This document shows, piece after piece, positions 1 to 8,866 of a DNA stretch of 64,000 nucleotides. The stretch is from NCBI RefSeq assembly GCF_000337535.1, contig NZ_AOIP01000014.1, forward strand, positions 62,001 through 126,000, given 5' to 3'. The notes beneath the pieces were generated by a model that worked only from the letters and a program-made list of their open reading frames with translations, made no database searches and had not been told where the DNA came from. Position numbers and translations under genes: made by a program. This stretch comes from Natrialba aegyptia DSM 13077 (GTDB lineage: Archaea; Halobacteriota; Halobacteria; Halobacteriales; Natrialbaceae). Position 1 is the stretch's first letter; the number at the start of each line of letters is the position of its first letter.

Positions 1-1615
1 CGGTATCGGCCACACCCGCTGGTCGACTCACGGCCCCCCGACCGACGAGAACGCCCACCCGCACACGGACGACACCGCGGACGTCGCCGTCGTCCACAAC
101 GGAATCATCGAGAACTACGCCGACCTCAAATCGTGGCTTCGCGAGCGCGGCCACGAGTTCACGAGCGATACCGATACCGAGGTCATCCCCCACCTCATTC
201 AGTACTATCTCGACGCCGGGATGGCAAACGAGGCGGCCTTCCGGCGAGCGATCGATGAACTCGAGGGGAGTTACGCGGTGACGGCGATGCTCGACGGCGA
301 GCACGTCCTCTACGCGGCGCGACAGGGATCGCCGCTCGTCGTCGGCGTCGAGGACGACGAGTTCTTCCTGGCGAGCGACGTGCCGGCGTTCCTCGAGTAC
401 ACCGATACCGTGGTCTATCTGGAGGACGGCGACGTTGCGATCGTCGACGAAGACGGCGTCGAGTTTACGGATCTCGCGGGAGAGTCGATCACGCGGGAAC
501 CGGAGACGGTCGAGTGGGACCCCGAGCAGGCTGGCAAGGGCGAGTACGACCACTTTATGCTGAAAGAGATTTACGAACAGCCGACCTCGCTCGCGCAGGC
601 GATCGAGGGTCGGATCGATCCCGAGAACGGGCGGATTGCGCTCGAGGACTTCCCGTCGGGAACCTTCGAGGGCGTCGGGAACGTCCAGCTTATCGCCTGC
701 GGAACGTCCTATCACGCGGCGCTGTACGGTTCGCTCGCGCTGAACCAGGCGGGGATTCGCGCGACGGCGCTGCTCGCGAACGAGTACAGCGTAACGGCAC
801 CGCCGGTCGACGACGAGACGCTCGTCATCGCGGTGACACAGAGCGGCGAGACGGCGGACACGCTGAACGCGTTGCGCCAGGCGACCGCGGCGGGTGCGGA
901 CACGCTTACCGTGACGAACGTGGTCGGCTCGACCGCCGCCCGCGAGGCGGACGACACGCTGTTCATCCGCGCCGGCCCGGAGATCGGCGTCGCCGCGACG
1001 AAGACGTTCTCCTCGCAGGCGGTCATGCTGACGCTGTTGGCGCAGCGTATCGCCGCCGATACCTGCGGCGAGCCGCCCGCGGACCTCACATCACTTCTGC
1101 CCGACCTGTCTCGAATGCCCGCGCAGCTCGAGTCGATGCTTGTGACCGACGACGCAGCGCGGATTGCGGACCGCTATCGCGACAGTCAGTCGTACTTCTT
1201 CATCGGACGCGGACTCGGCTATCCGGTCGCACTCGAGGGGGCGTTGAAGTTCAAGGAAATCACCTACGAGCACGCGGAGGGATTCGCCTCGGGTGAACTC
1301 AAACACGGGCCGCTCGCGCTCGTCACGCCGAACACGCCGGTATTCGCGGTCTTTACCGGGGACGAGGACGAGAAAACGCTCAAGAACGCCGAGGAGGCCC
1401 AGACCCGCGGCGCGCCCGTGATCGCGATCTGCCCGGACGACCATCGGGCGGTCGAAGTGGCGGACCGGCACATCGCGATACCGGCGACCGATTCCGAACT
1501 GGCGGGCCTGTTCGCGAACGTGCAACTGCAACTCGTCTCCTATCACGCGGCGAACCAGCTCGACCGGCCGATCGACAAGCCTCGCAATCTGGCAAAGAGC
1601 GTCACCGTCGAATAG
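1..1615 (+). CDS. glmS: Glutamine--fructose-6-phosphate aminotransferase (isomerizing), 5' end missing
   Basis: Makes glucosamine-6-phosphate from fructose-6-phosphate and glutamine, the first step to UDP-GlcNAc. The reading frame is open from base 2, so the gene starts upstream of the window and the N-terminal catalytic Cys is not visible. The glutaminase-domain stretch GIGHTRWSTHGPPTDENAH opens the window. Two SIS sugar-isomerase domains follow, with ACGTSYHAAL near 697-726 and GVAATKTFSSQ near 985-1017. The protein ends KPRNLAKSVTVE, the usual GlmS tail. An internal ATG at 221 is not a start, because conserved glutaminase sequence precedes it in frame. The neighbours glmU (convergent) and glmM give the whole UDP-GlcNAc route. 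Identification is secure. Confidence 0.97.
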   Translation, partial: GIGHTRWSTHGPPTDENAHPHTDDTADVAVVHNGIIENYADLKSWLRERGHEFTSDTDTEVIPHLIQYYLDAGMANEAAFRRAIDELEGSYAVTAMLDGEHVLYAARQGSPLVVGVEDDEFFLASDVPAFLEYTDTVVYLEDGDVAIVDEDGVEFTDLAGESITREPETVEWDPEQAGKGEYDHFMLKEIYEQPTSLAQAIEGRIDPENGRIALEDFPSGTFEGVGNVQLIACGTSYHAALYGSLALNQAGIRATALLANEYSVTAPPVDDETLVIAVTQSGETADTLNALRQATAAGADTLTVTNVVGSTAAREADDTLFIRAGPEIGVAATKTFSSQAVMLTLLAQRIAADTCGEPPADLTSLLPDLSRMPAQLESMLVTDDAARIADRYRDSQSYFFIGRGLGYPVALEGALKFKEITYEHAEGFASGELKHGPLALVTPNTPVFAVFTGDEDEKTLKNAEEAQTRGAPVIAICPDDHRAVEVADRHIAIPATDSELAGLFANVQLQLVSYHAANQLDRPIDKPRNLAKSVTVE

Positions 1616-1846
1616 ACCGCTGTCGCCGCTCGAAACCGCGGGATTCGAGGCCACCCCCGTCGCCTCGAATCCGTACGGCAACGCGAATCGGTGGCCCGAA
1701 CTCGAACGGATCTGCGATCGATGTCGACGCCGAGACGGGCTGTTGGAGACGACGATCGTGTACCCTGTGACCGATCGACAGCCTCCGATCGGACTAGCCA
1801 GATACCGCTACATAAAATCGCCGCCTGAGAGCGTCGGTTGCGTTCG

Positions 1847-3028
1847 TTATCGGTCCCGTTCGACGACCTCGCCGGGCCGCGTCGTTGCCGCCGTATCGAG
1901 TTTCAATCCGGGCGTTAGACTCGTATTGATTCCCGTCTTGACGCCGTCGCCGGCAACGACGCCGAACTTTCGCCGGTCCGTCGAGATGCGTTCGCCCTTG
2001 ACGGTGAATTTGACCGCCTCGTCGTCGTGTCGGAGGTTGGCAACCGTCGTCCCGGCTCCGAAGTTGATGTTGCGACCGAGGACGCTGTCACCGACGTAGG
2101 ACAGGTGGCTGACCGACGTGCCCCTGGAGAGAACGCTGTTTTTGATCTCGACGGCGTTGCCCACTGACACGTCTTCGCCGAGGAGCGTCGCCCCGCGAAC
2201 GTACGCGTTCGGGCCGACCGTCGCTCCCGATCGAATCAGTGCCGGCCCCTCGACCACGACGCCCGGCTTTACGGTTGCCCCCTCCTCGACGACCACAGCA
2301 CCTTCGAGCTGGGCGGCATCGCTGACCTCGCCCTCGATGCGGCGGTCGAGTTCGCCGAGTTTCCATTCGTTGGCTTCGAGCAGTTCCCAGGGACGACCGA
2401 CGTCCATCCAGCGGTCGGTCGTGACCGGCGTGACGGCGAACTCGTCGATGACGCGGGCGAGAACGTCGGTGATCTCGTGTTCTCCGCGTTCGCTTGCGGG
2501 AACGTCGAGCCAGTCGCGGGCGCGTTCGGGGAAGGCGTACGCACCGGCGTTGGCGAGATTCGTTGGCGGGTCGGCGGGCTTTTCGACGATGTCGACGACG
2601 GTGCCGTCGTCGGTGCTCAACACGCCGTAGTTGCGAGGGTCCTTGACCTCGATCGCGCAGACGGCCGGGCAGCTGTCGAACAGAGCCGCAATCGCGGCCG
2701 GATCGTACAGATTGTCACCGTTCAGGACGGCAAAGGGACCGTCCAGGTGCTCACTAGCCGCGTTGACGGCGTCGGCAGTGCCGTTCTGGTCGGTCTGGAC
2801 GGCATACGAAACGGAGACACCGCGATAGGTAGCACTGAAGAACTCTCTGACGGTCTCGGATTCGTAGCCCACGACGAGGACGATTTCGTCGGCACCGGCG
2901 TCGATAGCGGCATCGACGGTGTGGGCGACGAGCGGACGATCAGCGACGGGCAACATCGGCTTCGGAACGGAGCCGGAAAGGGGTCGAATTCGCGTCCCCT
3001 CCCCCGCTGCGAGAACGACTGCTTTCAT
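1847..3028 (-). CDS. glmU: Bifunctional sugar-1-phosphate nucleotidylyltransferase/acetyltransferase (GlmU type)
   Basis: 393 aa. Expected to acetylate glucosamine-1-phosphate and transfer UMP to give UDP-GlcNAc; archaeal relatives can also use glucose-1-phosphate, so the substrate is inferred from the glmS and glmM neighbours. The N-terminal nucleotidyltransferase signature LAAGEGTRIRPLSGSVPKPM lies at residues 6-25, followed by LNGDNLYD with the metal-binding Asp. From about residue 230 a left-handed beta-helix of hexapeptide repeats runs to the end, as expected for the acetyltransferase half. The start is supported by a TATA-like box 24-36 nt upstream, consistent with a leaderless transcript. 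It converges on glmS with a 231-bp gap. Confidence 0.9.
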   Translation of the reverse strand: MKAVVLAAGEGTRIRPLSGSVPKPMLPVADRPLVAHTVDAAIDAGADEIVLVVGYESETVREFFSATYRGVSVSYAVQTDQNGTADAVNAASEHLDGPFAVLNGDNLYDPAAIAALFDSCPAVCAIEVKDPRNYGVLSTDDGTVVDIVEKPADPPTNLANAGAYAFPERARDWLDVPASERGEHEITDVLARVIDEFAVTPVTTDRWMDVGRPWELLEANEWKLGELDRRIEGEVSDAAQLEGAVVVEEGATVKPGVVVEGPALIRSGATVGPNAYVRGATLLGEDVSVGNAVEIKNSVLSRGTSVSHLSYVGDSVLGRNINFGAGTTVANLRHDDEAVKFTVKGERISTDRRKFGVVAGDGVKTGINTSLTPGLKLDTAATTRPGEVVERDR

Positions 3029-3051
3029 GACCGCGACCTACGGCAATCGGT

Positions 3052-3064
3052 GGGATAAATATAC
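3052..3064 (-). promoter_or_regulatory. TATA box of glmU
   Basis: Read on the minus strand this is GTATATTTATCCC, 24-36 nt before the glmU ATG at 3028. This is the archaeal TATA position for a leaderless or nearly leaderless transcript. It looks like an ordinary haloarchaeal promoter and differs from the ATAACAAA element of the glycan genes. Confidence 0.6.
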
Positions 3065-3400
3065 AGCATCTAATCTCGCCAGGGGTGTCACTGAATGTAC
3101 GGGGAACGCACACGTACCCGCCGGAACCGGCATCGTTGTCCCGCGCACATCTGTTCAGATCAGTTTCACCGGATTATTATACCGGCCCGTGGAAGATCGA
3201 TCTGAGAGTTACGAGCGGGTGCACTACACTCTGACGATCAATCGGGGCAAAAACACCCGGTAAAACGATTCATTACGCTCAAGAAATATTGAATTTCGCG
3301 GTTGAAAACCGGTTATACAACCGATTCTCCGCCGTTCCGAATTACCCCGGGAATCGGACGTGAAATCCGAGACTACCTTTCAAAAATCGAGTTATGCAGT
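3065..3400. other. AT-rich intergenic region, no gene seen
   Basis: Spacer between the divergent glmU and the small zinc-ribbon gene. It is clearly more AT-rich than the coding DNA and has runs such as AAACGATTCATTACG and CAAAAATCGAG. I see no open frame with coding character and no strong hairpin. It probably carries upstream promoter sequence for both genes. Confidence 0.5.
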
Positions 3401-3414
3401 CTATATTAAATACC
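3401..3414 (+). promoter_or_regulatory. TATA box of the small zinc-ribbon gene
   Basis: CTATATTAAATACC, with its AT core about 26-35 nt before the ATG at 3437, fits a leaderless transcript. It favours ATG 3437 over the TTG three bases earlier. Confidence 0.55.
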
Positions 3415-3436
3415 GTTCTGTGGTTACGGCCTGTTG

Positions 3437-3646
3437 ATGTCGACGGAACCAACCGATGCGAAGTGGACGCCGATGACGTCTCGCCAGCAAACGAGTGCCC
3501 CCCGGTGTGTCAACTGCGGCAATCAGGTTACCCGTCAGTTCGCTCGCGTCTTCGGTGACAATCGCGATGTTGTCCACGCCTGTCCCGACTGTGCAACCTA
3601 CCGGGAGATGAAGACGTCCGACTTCATCCCCGAAGAAGACCGCTAG
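3437..3646 (+). CDS. Small zinc-ribbon-like protein (DUF7563-type)
   Basis: 69 aa. Two Cys pairs, CVNCGN and ACPDCA, are spaced like a small zinc ribbon, with the conserved block RQFARVFGDNRDVVHACPDC between and around them and YREMK after. A clear paralogue lies at 46368-46568 and shares FARVFGDN, the second CPxC pair and TYREM. Such proteins are common and short in haloarchaea; the function is unknown and a nucleic-acid or protein-binding role is only a guess. The ATG at 3437 is chosen because the TATA box is correctly placed for it. The family name DUF7563 is from memory. Confidence 0.75.
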   Translation: MSTEPTDAKWTPMTSRQQTSAPRCVNCGNQVTRQFARVFGDNRDVVHACPDCATYREMKTSDFIPEEDR

Positions 3647-4093
3647 CACTCGGTTGCCACAGCTCGCCCTCGGCCCGGACACTACTGCTCTCACCGCACT
3701 CCCACTACCCTCCCACCCCCACATTTACTCCCCCAACCCTACCCACTCCCGGCATTAACCCACAAACGCCAATCGATGCCCCGCCGTTCCCACCGACACC
3801 ACCCCCGTTCCCTATTCCATCACCCCACTTATCCCACTCACACCGCCTTCCACGGACTGAACTCGCCGCTTATGGCGCGTCGCCGATCGCTCGTTCGGTA
3901 ACGATCGGCTCTCACAGCCCGGTTCGGACACCAGCGACCACTGCAATACAGAACTCGTAGCAGTCGCCTCCGGAGAACCCAGATTCCACGCTTCACCGCC
4001 CAAATCTTCAGCGCCCAAATCGCCAGCCCCTCTCAATAGTCAGTAGTCACTACTTGCGCCCCCGCACAACCGCATCGCTACACGCCACCGAGT
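3647..4093. other. Gene-free stretch with a C-rich, G-poor tract
   Basis: From about 3672 to 3850 the plus strand is made almost entirely of C, A and T with very few G, for example CTACCCTCCCACCCCCACAT. It lies between the zinc-ribbon gene and the end of glmM. The short frames that cross it lack coding character. It may hold the 3' end of one or both transcripts. See findings. Confidence 0.5.
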
Positions 4094-5407
4094 TCAGCTT
4101 TCGTCCTCGACGAGTGAACTCGCCTCGTCGAAGACGCGCTCTGCGGCGGCGGCGGCTCGCGCCTCGGCCGTAATCCGAACGAGCGGCTCCGTTCCGCTGG
4201 CGCGGATCAGGAACCAGCCGTCGTCGGTTTCGACCCGGACGCCGTCCAGCGTGTCGACTTCGTCGTACGACGCGGTGACGCGCTCTCGAACGGCGTTCAT
4301 GACCGCTGTCTTGTCCGTCACCTCGATCGACGTGCGACGGATCGGATACTGTTCGATTTCGCCTGCGAGTTCGGAGAGCGGCCCCCGCGAGGCGACGAAC
4401 GCGACGAGCTTGCAGGCGGCGAGCGGACCGTCGGGACACAGCGTTTCGGCGGGCCAGATCCAGGCACCGCTCGGTTCGCCGCCGAAGGAAACGTCGGCCT
4501 CGGTGGCGCGTTCGGCGACGTAGACGTCGCCGACCTGCGTGCGGGTGAGCGACGCGCCGACGGCCGTCAGCGCGTCGTCGACGGCGAGACTGGTGTCGAC
4601 GGGGGCGGCGACCCGGTCACCCTCACCGGCGGCCTCGCGGGCGAAGACTGCGAGGAGGGCGTCTTTCGGGACGAACGTTCCGGTTTCGTCGACGGCCATC
4701 ATGCGGTCCGCGTCCCCGTCGTGGCCGATTCCGAGATCGGCGTCGGTGTGCTCGACGACGGTCGCGAGCGTCTCGAGGGTGTCCGCGTTTGGTTCGCTCG
4801 GGCGGGCCGGGAACGAGCCGTCAGGCTGTCCGTTCAGGGTTTCGACGGTACAGCCCAGATCGTCGAGGACGGCCGCCGTAATGCCGCCGGTGCCGTTGCC
4901 CACGTCGACGATGACGGTCGGCGACCCCTCGATGTCGACCGCGTCTGCAATCGCGTCCGCGTGGAACGCGGCCGCATCCTCGTACCGGCGTCGGGTACCG
5001 AGTTCGTCCCACGCGCCGAGTTCGTAGTCGTCCTCGCGGATGCGCCGCTCGATTGCGTTTCGCTGCTCGGGACCGAAGGCTTTCCCAGAAGGTGTCCAGA
5101 GTTTGAGTCCGTTGTCGGTTTCGGGATTGTGCGAGGCCGTCACAACGATGCCCGCGTCCGCATCGAGGTGGGCGATCGAGCGGGCGACTGTCGGGGTCGC
5201 CTCGATGCCGACCTCGATCACGTCCGTGCCGCACTCGCGGAGTCCGGCGGCGACGGCATCGACCAGCATCGTCCCGCTCTCGCGAACGTCTCGACCGAGA
5301 ACGACGCTGTCGTATCCCTCCGAGGCGACCGCTCGACCGACGGCGAGTGCGAGGTCCGCGGTCACCTCGTCGCCGACCGTCCCGCGAATACCGCTTGTTC
5401 CGAACAT
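4094..5407 (-). CDS. glmM: Phosphoglucosamine mutase
   Basis: 437 aa, usual length for the alpha-D-phosphohexomutase superfamily. Converts glucosamine-6-phosphate to glucosamine-1-phosphate, between GlmS and GlmU. All four family signatures are visible: FGTSGIRGTVGDE at the N-terminus, TASHNPETDNGLK with the phosphoserine at Ser92, the metal loop GHDGDADRM near residues 228-236, and the phosphate-binding RASGTEPLVR near the C-terminus. The N-terminal GTSGIRG confirms the ATG at 5407. Archaeal members can act on other hexose phosphates; the GlmM assignment rests on the signatures plus glmS and glmU nearby. Confidence 0.93.
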   Translation of the reverse strand: MFGTSGIRGTVGDEVTADLALAVGRAVASEGYDSVVLGRDVRESGTMLVDAVAAGLRECGTDVIEVGIEATPTVARSIAHLDADAGIVVTASHNPETDNGLKLWTPSGKAFGPEQRNAIERRIREDDYELGAWDELGTRRRYEDAAAFHADAIADAVDIEGSPTVIVDVGNGTGGITAAVLDDLGCTVETLNGQPDGSFPARPSEPNADTLETLATVVEHTDADLGIGHDGDADRMMAVDETGTFVPKDALLAVFAREAAGEGDRVAAPVDTSLAVDDALTAVGASLTRTQVGDVYVAERATEADVSFGGEPSGAWIWPAETLCPDGPLAACKLVAFVASRGPLSELAGEIEQYPIRRTSIEVTDKTAVMNAVRERVTASYDEVDTLDGVRVETDDGWFLIRASGTEPLVRITAEARAAAAAERVFDEASSLVEDES

Positions 5408-5597
5408 ACCTGTCGTGATGCGGTCACGCGCCTTACTATGTTGTGGTTAACGCCGTTGACCCGCCCGAATAGCCGGGAGCTACCCGATCCCGACGCTCCG
5501 AGACACAACGGTCCGATCATTAGGAGGGTCTTAGACTTCTAAACTGTCGAAACCGTATAGGACGTTACGAGAATACCCCGGTACACCGATCGACCGT

Positions 5598-5912
5598 ATG
5601 CGCGCAACTGATACTACTCCCGAACACGAGTTCGACGCCGACGGCGATTCCGACTCGAATCAGAACTCGAATGTCGACAAAACCGACCAAGCCGACGACG
5701 CGCTGACCGACCTTCCTCCGAGCGCGAAACTCGTCTACAAGGTCCTCGAATACGAGGGGACGATGACCCAGAACGAACTCGCCACCGAGTCGCGACTCTG
5801 CGCCCGAACCGTTCGCTACGCGCTCGGCAAACTCGAGGACGGAAACCACGTCGAGAGCCGCGTCTGTCTGCAGGACGCCCGCCAGTCGACGTATCGGATT
5901 ATCGACTCTTGA
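5598..5912 (+). CDS. MarR-like winged-helix DNA-binding protein
   Basis: 104 aa. An acidic N-terminal tail of about 40 residues is followed by a compact winged-helix domain: LVYKVLEYEGTMTQNELATE, then RLCARTVRYALGKLEDGNHVESR. The layout is that of short haloarchaeal MarR/TrmB-like repressors that bind DNA as dimers. No ligand domain is present. It stands alone between glmM (divergent) and the FemAB-like gene (convergent), so its targets cannot be inferred. Confidence 0.8.
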   Translation: MRATDTTPEHEFDADGDSDSNQNSNVDKTDQADDALTDLPPSAKLVYKVLEYEGTMTQNELATESRLCARTVRYALGKLEDGNHVESRVCLQDARQSTYRIIDS

Positions 5913-5993
5913 CTTCTTGACTTTTGCTGTCCGCCCTGCAGAGCGAGGCCTGCTCCTCGCATCTCCGTAACGGCCTGAACGCGGTCGCGATGC

Positions 5994-7019
5994 CTACCGA
6001 TACTTCCGGTACCGATCGACCGCCAGATCGAAACCGAACGCGCCCGACGTGATGACGTAGTTCGTTACCAGGCGCGGATTGAACTTCGCCTTGTACCGGT
6101 TGATGCTCGGCACCCCCGCCCCGACCAGGTCGTAGCGCTCGAGTTCAGCGCGCAGTCCGTCGCGCATGACGTGCCAGTCGAGCAGGTCGTTGATGGCGAT
6201 GTCCACGTCCGCATCGGGCTTGACGCCGCCTTGCCACCGGTATCGAGTCGTCTCCGACTCGACGACCAGAATGCCGCCGACGAACTCGCCGTCGACGCGA
6301 CAGACGTACGGCCGGATCGAGCCGTCCGGAAGCACCCGGTGCAACGACCGGGCGAACGCCGGACTCAGGTGAAACGCCCGCCCCTGGTTCTCGTAGCGGG
6401 CGGCGACCTGCTCGACGATCCGCTCGACGTCGTCGGTGTCGCCCTCCTCGATCACGTAGTCGTTCTCGCCCTCATCGGCGTTCCGGATGTTGCTCCGAGC
6501 GTCGCTGCTGAACCGATCGAGCAGGTCGTCTTCGGACCGCCCCCCACCCGCGAGGTCGACGACGTAGGTGTACGACGGCTCGACGTCGAACTCGTTCCAG
6601 ACGAACGGGCGCACGTCGTCGAACTCGGCGGCGACGATCCGCGTGTACAGCGGCGAAATCTCCGCATCGAGCCACGCGAAACAGCCCTCGAGAAACCGCT
6701 TGATCCGCCGGTCAGCCTTGCGCTGTTTGAGTTTGTCGACGTTCAACAGCGCCGGCCCGAGATAGCACGACCACGACTGCGGTGCCGGCGAGAACACCCC
6801 CGTGATCGGCCCTCTGGTGAACTCGAAGAGCGGAAAGAGACCGACCGCTTCCTGGCCCTTGTAGCCGACGAGCAAGTGCGGCGTCGTGCCCGTATCCTGG
6901 GCCTGGAGTCGGATCGCGTCCGCCCGAAAAAACGGGTTCGTCCCGTCCGAGCGCTCGACGTACCGGTCCCACTCGGCGGCGTCCTGCCACGGATCGAGTT
7001 CGGTGACTTCGATCGTCAT
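5994..7019 (-). CDS. FemAB/GNAT-fold transferase
   Basis: 341 aa. Resembles the FemX/FemAB branch of the GNAT superfamily, which in bacteria adds amino acids to peptidoglycan precursors; in archaea, which lack murein, related proteins sit in polysaccharide loci and probably acylate a sugar amine. Visible features are an N-terminal GNAT half (FFRADAIRLQAQ, PHLLVGYKGQEAVGLFPLFE) and a second half with RYENQGRAFHLSP, VDGEFVGGILVV and the ending YKAKFNPRLV, typical of the family. Its ATG overlaps the stop of the upstream phosphatase-superfamily gene by 4 nt (ATGA), so the two are translationally coupled. Substrate and acyl donor are unknown. Confidence 0.75.
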   Translation of the reverse strand: MTIEVTELDPWQDAAEWDRYVERSDGTNPFFRADAIRLQAQDTGTTPHLLVGYKGQEAVGLFPLFEFTRGPITGVFSPAPQSWSCYLGPALLNVDKLKQRKADRRIKRFLEGCFAWLDAEISPLYTRIVAAEFDDVRPFVWNEFDVEPSYTYVVDLAGGGRSEDDLLDRFSSDARSNIRNADEGENDYVIEEGDTDDVERIVEQVAARYENQGRAFHLSPAFARSLHRVLPDGSIRPYVCRVDGEFVGGILVVESETTRYRWQGGVKPDADVDIAINDLLDWHVMRDGLRAELERYDLVGAGVPSINRYKAKFNPRLVTNYVITSGAFGFDLAVDRYRKYR

Positions 7020-8641
7020 AGGTACCCCAGGTCGGAGAGCCGATCCTCGACGGCGCTGTCGTCAGTCGCCGTGATCGGTGCCGGCTCGTAGGCCGGGTAC
7101 TCGGTCGTCGTACTCTCCTCGACGATCGGGAGCGTGGTGCCGTCCATCGCGGCGTCGATCGGCACGTCGAACAGCGAGCAGATCGTCGGTGCAACGTCGA
7201 AAATCGTCGCCCCCTCGAGACCCGCTTGTTCGTCGAACGCCTCCCCGGCCGCGGCGACGACGCCGGTCTGTTTGTGGTTCCAGGATTCCATCGGCTCGCC
7301 GAACTGCGCCTGGCCGAGGTCGGCGACGACGGCCGTGTCGAAGGCGGCGGGGACCGTCACGATGTCGGGAGCGTGCTCGACGTGCGGGCCGTCGAAGTAC
7401 ACCTCCCGCGGGGCGACGGCGTCGAACATCGGCTCCCCGTCGGGAGTTCGAACATCGGCCAGGTTGTCGATAACCTCGTCGCGCACCTGCTCGTATTCGG
7501 GGGCGGCCACCTGCCCATTTGGCTCGCGACCCTCGAGATTGATCCGGAGCCCGAGTTCACTTTTCGAGCGCATGTAGACCTGCGAGTTCGGGAAGTCGAC
7601 CTGCTCGCTCGCCGCGCGGATCATGTCGTTCGGGACGCGGCGGCCGATCGGCTCCTTGAGACCGACGTAATCGAGCGCGGTCGCGACGCGCTGTGTGGTG
7701 ACCCCCACTTTCGCGGCCGCGTTCATGGCCGTCTCGATCGCGCTGGTTTCGTCCGACCCGGCGTCGTCGCCCTCGAGCAGGTCGTTCTCCCAGGCTTTCG
7801 ACCAGTCGGGCATCCCCTCGCCACCCTTCCGTGCGCCGAGGTAGCCCTCGTCTCTGAGGAACTCGTTGATCCTGAACTCGGGGCCCGAAACCGGCCCCAT
7901 GCCGTGGTCGCTGACTACAAGCACGTTGTCGGGGTCGGTCTCCTCGATCGTTTCGGCGAGCTGGGCATCGACTTCACGGTAGACGGCCTCGATGGCTTTC
8001 TTGTCGCCGGGCCGTTCGTGGAACACCGAGTCCGTCTGCTGGAACTGGACGAAGCCGAAGTCGGGGTCGATCCGTCGACAGAGATACCGAAACGCCTTCC
8101 CCCGGAGTTCGATCGTCCGCTCGTAGCCCTCGATCGAGCGGTCCGGCTCGGGGCCGCTCTGGGGGTAAATCCGGTAGTCCCCGCAGGCGAGTTTCACGTC
8201 CTCGAGAATCCCCTCTGGGTGGCAGTCCGGATCCTCGGGAGCGGTCATGCCGGGGATCAGCGCGCCGTCGAACTCGCGGGACGGATGCGTGACGGGCACG
8301 TTGACGACGACGCTCGAGAGACCGTGTTCGGAGAGCAGTTCCCACACCGGCCGTTCTCGAACGTGCGTCGAGTTCACCACGTCCCAGTCGTAGCCGTCGA
8401 ACGAGAGGAAATCGAAGACGCCGTGCTTGCCGGGGTTCTTCCCGGTGTACATCGACGGCCACGCGCTCGCCGTCCAGGGCGGGATCTGTGACTCGAGCGG
8501 CCCGCTGGTCCCGGTTTCGAACACGCGTTGTAGCGTCGGAACCACACCCGACTCGAACAGCGGGTGAAGAATCGGACGACAGGCAGCATCGAGTCCGACT
8601 ACCAGTAAGGAGAGCCCGGTTTCGTCGGTCGAATCATCCAT
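7016..8641 (-). CDS. Alkaline-phosphatase-superfamily phosphodiesterase, cytoplasmic type
   Basis: 541 aa, type I phosphodiesterase/nucleotide pyrophosphatase family. The metal-binding Asp is in VVGLDAACRPIL (residues 14-25), the likely Thr nucleophile in PPWTASAWPSMYTGKNPGKHG, and the distal metal site is VVSDHGMGPV. There is no signal peptide or membrane segment, so it should act in the cytoplasm on a nucleotide- or lipid-linked phosphodiester or phosphate ester. The C-terminus EDRLSDLGYL matches the tail of the paralogue at 28074-29678 (EDRLKGLGYME). It is first in a two-gene operon with the FemAB-like gene and has the ATAACAAAGC element 25-34 nt before its ATG. Confidence 0.85.
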   Translation of the reverse strand: MDDSTDETGLSLLVVGLDAACRPILHPLFESGVVPTLQRVFETGTSGPLESQIPPWTASAWPSMYTGKNPGKHGVFDFLSFDGYDWDVVNSTHVRERPVWELLSEHGLSSVVVNVPVTHPSREFDGALIPGMTAPEDPDCHPEGILEDVKLACGDYRIYPQSGPEPDRSIEGYERTIELRGKAFRYLCRRIDPDFGFVQFQQTDSVFHERPGDKKAIEAVYREVDAQLAETIEETDPDNVLVVSDHGMGPVSGPEFRINEFLRDEGYLGARKGGEGMPDWSKAWENDLLEGDDAGSDETSAIETAMNAAAKVGVTTQRVATALDYVGLKEPIGRRVPNDMIRAASEQVDFPNSQVYMRSKSELGLRINLEGREPNGQVAAPEYEQVRDEVIDNLADVRTPDGEPMFDAVAPREVYFDGPHVEHAPDIVTVPAAFDTAVVADLGQAQFGEPMESWNHKQTGVVAAAGEAFDEQAGLEGATIFDVAPTICSLFDVPIDAAMDGTTLPIVEESTTTEYPAYEPAPITATDDSAVEDRLSDLGYL

Positions 8642-8665
8642 GGCGGAGCGATTGCGTCCGTCCCT

Positions 8666-8675
8666 GCTTTGTTAT
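8666..8675 (-). promoter_or_regulatory. ATAACAAAGC promoter element (copy 1)
   Basis: The 8-mer ATAACAAA (minus strand) lies 27-34 nt before the ATG at 8641, the TATA position for a leaderless transcript. Same sequence and orientation as nine other copies in the window, upstream of glycan-type genes. Confidence 0.6.
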
Positions 8676-8866
8676 GCGAGTATTTTGTCCGTGTAAGCCG
8701 GGTCTGTCTACTCACTCGCCAGTCGGCCGACGACGACTCCGGGCTGTAAGCCCATCCTGTCACTGGCACGACCAGTGTACTGTCTCCATCACTAAGGGCG
8801 CCTTCGGCGACATTCGGCTGTGATGCGCCTCGTGGTGACAAGGATTGCGGCCCGTGCTGTGGGCCG

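Noticed and set aside
1836..1843. TTCGTTAT near the end of glmU
   Set aside because: One mismatch and at the 3' end of a gene with no start codon downstream in the right direction.
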